Shown here in pieces: positions 1 to 7,286 of a DNA stretch of 64,000 bases (the stretch's first letter is position 1; each line of letters opens with the position of its first letter). The notes below the pieces were generated by a model, which had not been told where the DNA came from, did no database searches, and saw nothing but the letters and a program-made list of their open reading frames with translations. Position numbers and translations under genes: made by a program. The stretch is from Albibacterium profundi. Lineage in GTDB: Bacteria; Bacteroidota; Bacteroidia; Sphingobacteriales; Sphingobacteriaceae. The DNA is taken from NCBI RefSeq assembly GCF_042159835.1, contig NZ_JBBVGT010000002.1, positions 1,798,001 through 1,862,000 on the forward strand, written 5' to 3'.

Positions 1-438
1 CTCAATCGGCAGGTGGCGTGCAAATCTTCTGTCTACCAGTACGAGCAACTCAACTTTCTCAGGTCGTCCGAAGGACTGGATTGCATCCAATGCAGAACGT
101 ATTGTTCTTCCTGTCCAAAGAACATCATCCACCAATATTACCTTTTTATTTTCAACAATAAAGTTCATGTTGGTACTACTCGGTGACAATGGAAGGCTAC
201 CTTTCATCCTGAAATCGTCACGAAAGAAGGTTATATCCAAATCTCCAGATGGTACCTTGTTAACGTCAAGAATTGCCTTTAATTCTTGTACAATCCGATT
301 AGCTAAATAGACCCCGCGCGGCTGTATGCCTACAATAACAGAATTAGAAAAATCTTGATGATTCTCAATTAATTGATGACAAAGACGTTGTATTGTTATT
401 TTAAACTTGGCTCCGCTTAACAGAATTGAATTTTGCAT
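1..438 (-). CDS. pyrR: PyrR-like bifunctional pyrimidine regulator / uracil phosphoribosyltransferase (partial)
   Basis: The gene reads leftward from an ATG at 438 and leaves the window at position 1, so about 146 N-terminal codons of a roughly 180-residue protein are present. The product starts MQNSILLSGAKF and carries the phosphoribosyltransferase PRPP loop VILVDDVLWTGRT near residues 99-111, followed by a GRPEKVELLVLVDR segment typical of PyrR. Members of this family bind pyr mRNA or act as UPRTase in pyrimidine salvage in the cytoplasm. A TATTTTTG box on the minus strand (462-455) fits the Bacteroidota -7 consensus and would give a very short leader. The regulatory role cannot be tested because the controlled operon is outside the window. 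Confidence 0.88.
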   Translation of the reverse strand, partial: MQNSILLSGAKFKITIQRLCHQLIENHQDFSNSVIVGIQPRGVYLANRIVQELKAILDVNKVPSGDLDITFFRDDFRMKGSLPLSPSSTNMNFIVENKKVILVDDVLWTGRTIRSALDAIQSFGRPEKVELLVLVDRRFARHLPIE

Positions 439-538
439 TGAGGTATTATTTGGTCAAAAATAGCATTTTTTTTATAACCTACATAAAATTGCTATTTTGG
501 ATTTGTACCTTTAGGTTTGCTTCAAAATATAAATCTTT

Positions 539-2194
539 ATGAGAACCCTTTTTTTTAAATCAAGTGCATTCCTTCTGTTGATTGCTACAGTCGCATTTCA
601 AAGTTCGTGTACGCAGTCTGGAACAGATGAAGGTGCGGCAACCGATTCGCTCCAGCAATATGTAGATAAAAGAATCCAGATTTACGAACCGGTTAAGCTG
701 ACTACCGATTTGTCGATGCTTACAGATAATGAAAAGGAGGTACTGCCCTTGCTGATCAAAGCCGCAGAAGTGATGGATGAGTTGTTTTGGCTACAGGCCT
801 ATCCGCAACGAGATAACCTACTTGAAACTATTAAAGATGAACACACGAAGGCTTTTATTAATATAAATTACGGTCCTTGGGACAGGCTAAATGCAGATAA
901 ACCTTTTGTAGAGGGCATTGGCTCTAAACCTTTGGGAGCATTTTTCTATCCTGCCGATATGACCAAAGAGGAATTTGAAAACTCAGGTCTCGAACACGAT
1001 ATGTATTCAATAATCCGTCGAAACTCAGAGGGTGAATTAGTGGCGATACCTTATTCTGAGGCATTTAATCTTCAGCTAAATAGAGCAGCAGAGTTTCTAA
1101 GGAAAGCGGCCGATAAAACTGATAATGAACAGTTCAGAAAGTATCTGTTATTGCGAGCTGCTGCATTGTTAACAGATGATTATGATCTGAGCGATCGTGC
1201 CTGGTTGGATATGAAAACCAACAGTTTAGATATTATTATCGGACCTATTGAGAACTACGAAGACAAGCTGTTTAACTCTAAGGCAGCGTTCGAATCCTAT
1301 GTTTTGGTAAAGGATAAGGAATGGAGTGGACGCCTAGCCAAGTATGTAGCGATGCTGCCATCTTTACAAAAAGGTTTGCCGGTAGATCCTGAATATAAAC
1401 AGGAGAGTCCGGGAACAGATTCTGAACTGAATGCTTATGATGTAGTGTACTATGCCGGCGATTGCAATTCCGGTTCGAAGACCATTGCTGTGAATCTTCC
1501 CAATAGTGAAGTTATCCAACAGGAAAAGGGTACACGCCGGTCGCAACTCAAAAATGCGATGCGTGCAAAATTCGATAAGATTCTCTTGCCTATTTCAAAT
1601 GTGCTGATAGATCCTCAACAGCGCGAGTTTATTAATTTCGACGCATTTTTTTCCAATGTGATGTTTCATGAAGTGGCGCACGGTTTGGGAATTAAGCAAA
1701 CGATTAATGGAAAAGGCTTTGTCCGAGAAGCACTTCAGGAACAATACTCGTGGCTAGAAGAATGTAAAGCGGATGTCTTAGGACTATATATGGTTACCAA
1801 GTTACTCGAAAATGGTGAGCTAGATGGACAGGTTGAAGAGTTTTATACAACTTTTATGGCAGGTATTCTCCGTTCGGTGAGATTTGGAGCTTCAAGTGCT
1901 CACGGGAAAGCTAATATGATGAGTTTCAATTTCTTTGAGGAAAAGGGGGCTTTCAAGAAAACGGATAAGGGGTATTATCAAGTTGATTATAAAGCCTTCC
2001 AGCAAGCGATGAATGAATTAGGTGCCATTATTCTCAAGGCTCAGGGTGACGGGGATAAGGCTCGCGTTGAATCACTCCAAAAAAAGTATAGCGTAATTGG
2101 GGAGGATCTTCAAAATGACTTAAATCGCTTAACTAAAAATGATATTCCCGTCGATATCGTTTTTGAGCAAGGGATTGAAGTTTTGGGCTTATAA
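539..2194 (+). CDS. Dipeptidyl-peptidase III-like (M49-type) zinc peptidase lipoprotein
   Basis: A 551-residue exported protein. The N-terminus is a lipoprotein signal with lipobox FQSSC. Residues 377-381 are HEVAH, a standard HExxH zinc motif, and EECKAD at about 407-412 supplies the second-helix glutamate; this HExxH plus EEC(K/R)A(D/E) pair is the hallmark of the DPP III (M49) superfamily. Classical DPP III has HExxGH with one extra residue, while many Bacteroidota homologues have the ungapped form seen here. It probably cleaves small peptides at the outer membrane or in the periplasm. It is a single gene followed by a small membrane ORF. The enzyme family is well supported; the substrate is not known. 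Confidence 0.82.
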   Translation: MRTLFFKSSAFLLLIATVAFQSSCTQSGTDEGAATDSLQQYVDKRIQIYEPVKLTTDLSMLTDNEKEVLPLLIKAAEVMDELFWLQAYPQRDNLLETIKDEHTKAFININYGPWDRLNADKPFVEGIGSKPLGAFFYPADMTKEEFENSGLEHDMYSIIRRNSEGELVAIPYSEAFNLQLNRAAEFLRKAADKTDNEQFRKYLLLRAAALLTDDYDLSDRAWLDMKTNSLDIIIGPIENYEDKLFNSKAAFESYVLVKDKEWSGRLAKYVAMLPSLQKGLPVDPEYKQESPGTDSELNAYDVVYYAGDCNSGSKTIAVNLPNSEVIQQEKGTRRSQLKNAMRAKFDKILLPISNVLIDPQQREFINFDAFFSNVMFHEVAHGLGIKQTINGKGFVREALQEQYSWLEECKADVLGLYMVTKLLENGELDGQVEEFYTTFMAGILRSVRFGASSAHGKANMMSFNFFEEKGAFKKTDKGYYQVDYKAFQQAMNELGAIILKAQGDGDKARVESLQKKYSVIGEDLQNDLNRLTKNDIPVDIVFEQGIEVLGL

Positions 2195-2251
2195 TGCTTG
2201 ACAAACCTTTTTTAATCTCTCTTGTTTACTTTTTGAATAAACAAATATAGG

Positions 2252-2407
2252 ATGAGAAATATATTAATTGTCATTGGGTCGATACTCTTGATCTGTTGGG
2301 TGATAGGTTTAATTTTCAAAGTGATCGGTGTTGCCATTCACGCATTATTAATCGTCGGCCTTTTTATGATAATAATAAGTCTGATCAGAGGAAGGCGAAG
2401 TACATGA
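2252..2407 (+). CDS. Small membrane protein, lmo0937 / DUF5670-like (51 aa)
   Basis: ATG at 2252 to TGA at 2407 encodes 51 residues: a hydrophobic segment (about residues 4-22), a second one (about 26-45) and a basic tail IRGRRST. The pattern of a short LLxxWxxGL segment, a GxxIHxLL segment and a terminal basic cluster matches the lmo0937-type small membrane proteins common in Bacteroidota. Function is unknown; relatives are often annotated as stress-associated. It lies 57 nt after the peptidase gene and just before a strong bidirectional terminator, which supports it being a real transcribed unit. Confidence 0.65.
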   Translation: MRNILIVIGSILLICWVIGLIFKVIGVAIHALLIVGLFMIIISLIRGRRST

Positions 2408-2444
2408 GTTTAACTTTTGTTAGCCGCTTGTATCAGTTGGAGCT

Positions 2445-2501
2445 AACATTATAACAAAAAAAGCTTGGCAGTGAGTGCCAAGCTTTTTTTGTTATAATGT
2501 T
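2445..2501. terminator. Perfect 26-bp stem bidirectional terminator
   Basis: Arms 2445-2470 and 2476-2501 are perfectly complementary over 26 bp around a 5-nt GTGAG loop. The core is AAGCTTGGCA / TGCCAAGCTT with A-rich and T-rich outer arms, so a U-tract follows the GC core in either direction. It separates the rightward gene at 2252-2407 from the leftward gene at 2510-2836. Confidence 0.92.
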
Positions 2502-2509
2502 ATGTTTTT

Positions 2510-2836
2510 TTAATAGCTGAAATCGTCAGATTTTGGTTCTGGGTTGGAATAGCCATTTTCCGAAAATTCGTAGCGTTTTTCGACTACCTCTTGATTTTCT
2601 TTAATATAATTAACAGTTTCGGTTAGTCCTTCTGCAAATTTTTCAAAATCTTCTTTGTATAGAAAAATCTTGTGTTTAATAAACACACCATCCTCAAGTC
2701 TCTTCTTGCTTTCTGTGATAGTTAGATAATAATCGTTCGCGCGCGTTGCTTTTACATCAAAAAAATAGGTGCGTTTTCCTGCTCTCACTCTTTTTGAAAA
2801 GACCTCTTCACGTTCTCTTTTGTCAAAATCTCCCAT
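2510..2836 (-). CDS. DUF3276 PUR-family DNA/RNA-binding protein
   Basis: A 108-residue protein of the DUF3276 family, which adopts the PUR-alpha fold and binds single-stranded nucleic acid. The conserved N-terminal block EVFSKRVRAGKRTYFFDVKA and the middle ITESKK / HKIFLYKEDFEKF segments are recognisable. The tail (about 85-108) is acidic and low complexity. It is found almost universally in Bacteroidota. It is monocistronic, ends 9 nt from the shared terminator and is read toward it. The physiological role is not established. Confidence 0.85.
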   Translation of the reverse strand: MGDFDKREREEVFSKRVRAGKRTYFFDVKATRANDYYLTITESKKRLEDGVFIKHKIFLYKEDFEKFAEGLTETVNYIKENQEVVEKRYEFSENGYSNPEPKSDDFSY

Positions 2837-2964
2837 TTCAAAATATTTGTTTAAGTTTTATTTACGGCATAAATATAAATGAATATATTTAGAATATGCA
2901 AATAAACCTTCTGTAAATGGTGAAAAAATTCATAAAAAGCGCTTATCCGTTAGCCTCTTAGCAA

Positions 2965-3177
2965 TTATTTTTCTGAGAGATGATCGAATGGGTTTTCATA
3001 ATGATCATTAATGCGCGTGCGCACATCATCGGTTGTTGGGTCATCAATTAATCGAAAAGGCGAATAATCGTTTTGTATACGTTTAATCATGTTTTCGATC
3101 ATTCCGATCGTGTATTTACTCCTATCCAACTTAATGACAAACTCTTTGTCTGATATTTCCAAATTTAACCTACTCAT
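2965..3177 (-). CDS. Hypothetical small protein (70 aa)
   Basis: An in-frame upstream start at 3225 is possible, but the ATG at 3177 gives a compact 70-residue protein beginning MSRLNLEISDKEF; the extra 16 residues are hydrophobic, low quality and A/T-rich. The product is charged, with no signal peptide or motif recognised. It lies downstream of the aconitase terminator and is probably independently transcribed. Function unknown. Confidence 0.5.
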   Translation of the reverse strand: MSRLNLEISDKEFVIKLDRSKYTIGMIENMIKRIQNDYSPFRLIDDPTTDDVRTRINDHYENPFDHLSEK

Positions 3178-3257
3178 ATTATTCGAATTTAAATGGATTG
3201 TAAGATAGCATACATACATTAACACAGTATTAAAAGAACATGAAGTTTCTAATAAAA

Positions 3258-3296
3258 AAAGGGGAGCGTTTATTTCGTAAATAAATGCTCCCCTTT
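3258..3296 (-). terminator. Rho-independent terminator after aconitase
   Basis: Arms 3258-3275 and 3279-3296 pair over 18 bp with one G-U wobble around a CGT loop. The GGGGAGC core is followed by a T-run on the minus strand. It lies 23 nt past the aconitase stop. Confidence 0.85.
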
Positions 3297-3318
3297 GCGG
3301 AATAACTACAAGGTTGTC

Positions 3319-5583
3319 TTAACCTTGATTTTGTCGTATGATATTAAGAGCTCCTCCAGCTTTAAACCATTCGATTTGTTGCTCATTGTATGTATGGTTT
3401 ACCGGGAACGAGTCCTTAGTCCCATCGGCATGATTCAAAACAACAGTAAGTGGTTTCCCAACTGCGAAATCGGTCAGTCCAATTACGTCAATCCTATCAT
3501 CCTCCTGAACTAAATCGTAGTCATTTGGATCATCAAATGTGATGCCCAACATCCCTTGTTTCTTTAGATTCGTTTCGTGAATACGAGCAAACGACTTAAC
3601 AAGGATAACCCGAACGCCCAGGTGTCTAGGTTCCATCGCTGCATGTTCTCGAGAAGAACCTTCACCGTAGTTTTCATCACCTACAACAATGCTGTCAATT
3701 CCCGCAGCTTTGTAGGCACGTTGAGTAGCCGGAACCGCTCCGTACTCCCCAGTTAATTGGTTTTTGACTGTATCCGCCTTGTCGTTGACAAAGTTGATAG
3801 CGCCAATCAACATATTGTTAGAAATGTTGTCCAAATGACCACGATATTTTAACCAAGGTCCAGCCATTGAAATATGGTCCGTTGTACATTTTCCTTTTGC
3901 TTTAATTAACAAAACCATGTTGGTTAGATCTTGCCCGTTCCATGGTTTAAAAGGTTCTAGTAATTGCAGGCGGTCAGAATCTGGACTTACGATAACCTGT
4001 ACACTGTCTCCATCTACTGCTGGAGCTTGGTAACCTGCATCTTCAACTGCAAAGCCTTTTGTCGGTAGCTCTAATCCTGATGGCTCATCAAGTTTTACTT
4101 GCTCGCCTTTTGTATTTGTTAACGTATCTGTCAATGGATTGAAAGATAGCTTGCCTGCAATAGCCAAAGCCGTTGTTATTTCAGGGGAAGCCACAAACGC
4201 GTGCGTATTTGGGTTGCCGTCGTTACGTTTTGCAAAGTTTCTGTTGAACGATGTAACAATGGAGTTCTTTTCCTTTTTATCTGCACCATGCCTAGCCCAC
4301 TGTCCGATACAAGGTCCACAAGCATTTGCCAGTACCGTACCGCCTATTTTCTCAAATGTGTTAAGGAACCCATCTCGTTCGATTGTAAAACGCACCAGTT
4401 CCGAGCCTGGTGTAACTGTGTATTCCGATTGTACCTGAAGGTCTTTATCAACAGCCTGTTGTGCTAAAGAAGCAGCGCGACTGATATCTTCATAGGAAGA
4501 GTTCGTACATGAGCCAATTAGCCCGACTTCTAATTTATCAGGCCAGTTATTTTCTTTTACAGCTTCTGCAAACTTCGATATAGGCCATGCCAGATCAGGT
4601 GTGAACGGCCCGTTAACATGGGGCTCTAACTCGGACAGGTTAATTTCTATTACCTGATCAAAATATGCTTCGGGGTTAGCATATACTTCTGCGTCGCCAG
4701 TTAAGTGTTGCTTAATCTGATTAGCTAGATCAGCTACATCGGATCTGTCAGTTCCTCTCAAATATGCCTCAGCTTTTTCGTCGTACCCGAAAATTGAAGT
4801 TGTTGCACCAATTTCAGCACCCATATTACAAATGGTTCCTTTTCCAGTAGCAGACAGGCTTTGAGCTCCTTCGCCGAAGTACTCAACAATAGCTCCGGTT
4901 CCACCCTTAACAGTTAATATTCCGGCAACTTTTAAAATAACATCTTTCGCCGATGTCCAGCCAGAAAGCTTTCCTGTTAATTTTACTCCAATGAGCTTTG
5001 GAAATTTAAGCTCCCATGGTAAACCGGCCATTACATCACAGGCGTCTGCACCACCTACACCGATAGCAACCATTCCTAAGCCACCTGCATTGGGTGTATG
5101 TGAATCTGTTCCAATCATCATTCCGCCCGGGAATGCGTAGTTTTCTAATACAACCTGATGGATAATACCTGCGCCTGGTTTCCAGAAACCGATGCCATAT
5201 TTATTAGATACAGAAGATAAGAAATCATAAACTTCACGGTTTTGTTCGTTTGCAATTTCTAAATCTGCATCTGCGCCAATTTTAGCTTGGATTAAATGGT
5301 CACAATGTACCGTTGAAGGTACCGCTACCTGAGGCTTGCCAGCCTGCATGAATTGCAATAAAGCCATTTGTGCGGTAGCATCTTGCATTGCTACACGATC
5401 AGGAGCGAAGTCTACATAGTCCTGACCTCTCTGGTAAGCTGTTTTAGTTTCGCCTTTCCAAAGGTGAGCATAAAGAATTTTTTCCGTAAGAGTGAGGGGT
5501 TTGCCAACAGATTTTCGAGCTGCATCAATGCGGGTCTCAAATCGTTGATAAACATCTTTTATCATTTCGATATCAAATGCCAT
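3319..5583 (-). CDS. acn: Aconitate hydratase
   Basis: A 754-residue aconitase of the mitochondrial-type length class. It converts citrate to isocitrate in the TCA cycle in the cytoplasm. The three 4Fe-4S ligands are visible: Cys359 in GSCTNSSYED and Cys422/Cys425 in ACGPCIGQW. The C-terminal swivel domain has the active-site loop YGEGSSREHAA. Domains 1-3 come first and the swivel domain last, with no truncation. The start ATG at 5583 follows a long AT-rich leader with no clear -7 box. It is read alone and ends at a strong terminator. Confidence 0.96.
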   Translation of the reverse strand: MAFDIEMIKDVYQRFETRIDAARKSVGKPLTLTEKILYAHLWKGETKTAYQRGQDYVDFAPDRVAMQDATAQMALLQFMQAGKPQVAVPSTVHCDHLIQAKIGADADLEIANEQNREVYDFLSSVSNKYGIGFWKPGAGIIHQVVLENYAFPGGMMIGTDSHTPNAGGLGMVAIGVGGADACDVMAGLPWELKFPKLIGVKLTGKLSGWTSAKDVILKVAGILTVKGGTGAIVEYFGEGAQSLSATGKGTICNMGAEIGATTSIFGYDEKAEAYLRGTDRSDVADLANQIKQHLTGDAEVYANPEAYFDQVIEINLSELEPHVNGPFTPDLAWPISKFAEAVKENNWPDKLEVGLIGSCTNSSYEDISRAASLAQQAVDKDLQVQSEYTVTPGSELVRFTIERDGFLNTFEKIGGTVLANACGPCIGQWARHGADKKEKNSIVTSFNRNFAKRNDGNPNTHAFVASPEITTALAIAGKLSFNPLTDTLTNTKGEQVKLDEPSGLELPTKGFAVEDAGYQAPAVDGDSVQVIVSPDSDRLQLLEPFKPWNGQDLTNMVLLIKAKGKCTTDHISMAGPWLKYRGHLDNISNNMLIGAINFVNDKADTVKNQLTGEYGAVPATQRAYKAAGIDSIVVGDENYGEGSSREHAAMEPRHLGVRVILVKSFARIHETNLKKQGMLGITFDDPNDYDLVQEDDRIDVIGLTDFAVGKPLTVVLNHADGTKDSFPVNHTYNEQQIEWFKAGGALNIIRQNQG

Positions 5584-5970
5584 AGTTATGTTTTTGTTTT
5601 GTTTAATGAAATTCCAGTGTCAATGACCAAGATCTACATAAGATGTAGTATATCATCTGAAAATTGCTGCGAATTTACAAAAAATAAAATAAAAAAACGC
5701 CCAAGGATGTGGATGCAAAGTCATATTAAGAAATTGATCAATCAGTAAAGTGGAAATGGCTGCTTTTAATGATTCTGGGGTTAATAAGATTCTGTTAACG
5801 AGGCGATTGTATAGGAGGTTAATGTTTATTTAATATTTAAATAACTCAAATGTAATGTTAGGTTAATGTTAGCATTACATTAATGGGCGTTCTTTGTAGC
5901 AGAATTTTAAAGGTCAAGAAATTAAAACACGATTTAAAACAAAAAAGACCATAATAACTGAAAAATCAAA
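5584..5970. other. 387-bp intergenic region with divergent leaders
   Basis: This non-coding stretch separates divergent aconitase and lipoprotein genes. No ORF or RNA gene was recognised. The left half is plain AT-rich sequence. The right half (5817-5881) holds phased repeats described separately. No full TTTG-N19/20-TAnnTTTG promoter is visible for either gene; a partial -7 (GTTCTTTG, 5889-5896) lies just right of the repeats. Confidence 0.7.
5817..5881 (+). promoter_or_regulatory. 11-bp-phased direct repeats with dyad (possible Pho-box-like operator)
   Basis: GGTTAATGTT occurs exactly at 5817-5826 and again at 5861-5870. A third related unit, GTAATGTTA, starts at 5852. The (T/G)TAATGTT units thus start at 5819, 5852 and 5863, which are 33 and 11 bp apart, i.e. 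on one helix face. The last units also form a dyad, AATGTAATG (5849-5857) with CATTACATT (5873-5881). On the opposite strand the units read CTAACATTAA, resembling 11-bp PhoP/PhoB-type boxes. The regulator assignment is only inference. Confidence 0.5.
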
Positions 5971-7203
5971 ATGAAAAACATGAAAAATTTCTTCTTATCC
6001 CTATGTGCTGTAGCAGTATTAGGATTCGCAACCGGATGTAGCGACGATGGACCCGAAGGGCCAGTGCCGGTAGAGCCAGGAGAAGAGCTATCGAGAAGTG
6101 GCATCTTAACTGAAAATGAAACTTGGACTTCGAATAACGTCTACATTTTAGACGGCAAAGTAGTTGTGAACGACGGTGTTACGTTGACAATCGAGCCGGG
6201 AACGATTATCAAAGGTGCAAAGGGGCAAGAAGCTTCAGCTTCTGCATTGGTTGTCGATCAAGGTGGTAAGTTAGTTGCGAACGGTACAGCTGAGTCGCCT
6301 ATTATCTTCACATCTGTAGATGATAATATTCAGCCTGGACAGAAGGCAGGAACAAATTTAGATGAAACCGCTAATGGCTTATGGGGTGGTGTGATTATCT
6401 TAGGAAAGGCGCCGATCTCTGTGGGAAATGACGCTGGAGTTGCACAAATTGAAGGAATTCCGGCTACCGAGTCTTATGGGCAGTATGGAGGCGACCAGCC
6501 GAATGATAACTCTGGATCATTGAAGTTCGTTTCTATCCGTCATGGCGGTATTACTATCGGACAGGATAACGAGATTAACGGTTTAACCCTCGGAGGTGTT
6601 GGATCAGGTACGGTTATTCAGGATATCGAAATTGTTGCCAATCAGGATGATGGTATTGAGTGGTTTGGTGGTACCGTAAATTCTTCAAACCTACTTACAT
6701 GGGCTCATGGCGACGATGGTTTAGACGTAGATCAACAATATACAGGTACAATCTCGAATGCTGTTGTTATTCAAGGTGACGAACCAGGAAGCGCGTTTGA
6801 ACTAGACGGTCCGGAAGGTACAACTAATGGTACTCCTTTTATCATGAAAGACATCACCGTTTTCGCAAATGGTAAAGACGCTTTAGTTGCCGACCTAAGA
6901 GACGGCGTTGTGGTTAATCTAGAAAATATCCTTGTATTGAACCCTGGCCTTGCATCGGCAGTAAAGATTAACGGCGAAGACTCGCAGGCTGAACTTTCAG
7001 CGGATCGTATTAAATTCGCTAACTGGGAGCTACTTTTACCTGGCAGTTTAACGATTGCTGATTTTTTCACAGGAGCAACTGCAGAGACTGTAATCAAATT
7101 TTCTGGCAATGCTTCGGCAATTGAAAGTGCAGGTGAGGCATCAGTAGGTGCTAACCTAGCAAACTTCTCTTGGACCTACGCGGCCGAGAAAGGCGCTTTC
7201 TAA
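5971..7203 (+). CDS. Beta-helix surface lipoprotein paired with TonB receptor
   Basis: A 410-residue protein with a lipoprotein signal peptide (Cys at about residue 23, GFATGC) followed by SDD, an acidic start that fits the Bacteroidota lipoprotein surface-export signal. The body is rich in short repeats of the form V-hydrophobic-x-G-x-L/V with GxxI/V turns (for example IEPGTIIKGAKG, GGKLVANGTAESPIIFTS, DDGIEWFGG), typical of a right-handed parallel beta-helix. It lies upstream of and in the same direction as the TonB receptor, separated by an 83-nt gap holding a hairpin, so the two probably act together in outer-membrane uptake. The ligand is unknown; the phased repeats upstream hint at a nutrient-starvation regulon. 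Confidence 0.7.
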   Translation: MKNMKNFFLSLCAVAVLGFATGCSDDGPEGPVPVEPGEELSRSGILTENETWTSNNVYILDGKVVVNDGVTLTIEPGTIIKGAKGQEASASALVVDQGGKLVANGTAESPIIFTSVDDNIQPGQKAGTNLDETANGLWGGVIILGKAPISVGNDAGVAQIEGIPATESYGQYGGDQPNDNSGSLKFVSIRHGGITIGQDNEINGLTLGGVGSGTVIQDIEIVANQDDGIEWFGGTVNSSNLLTWAHGDDGLDVDQQYTGTISNAVVIQGDEPGSAFELDGPEGTTNGTPFIMKDITVFANGKDALVADLRDGVVVNLENILVLNPGLASAVKINGEDSQAELSADRIKFANWELLLPGSLTIADFFTGATAETVIKFSGNASAIESAGEASVGANLANFSWTYAAEKGAF

Positions 7204-7221
7204 TTAAGAATAATGTAAAAT

Positions 7222-7260
7222 AAAATGTCCATCATTACCACTAAGGGAGATGGACATTTT
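7222..7260 (+). terminator. Intercistronic hairpin between lipoprotein and TonB receptor genes
   Basis: Perfect 12-bp arms AAAATGTCCATC (7222-7233) and GATGGACATTTT (7249-7260) enclose a 15-nt loop, and the stem ends in a T-run. It could be a partial terminator that reduces receptor mRNA relative to the lipoprotein, or an RNA-stabilising 3' end. Confidence 0.7.
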
Positions 7261-7286
7261 TGATTAAGAATAATAATATCTCTATA

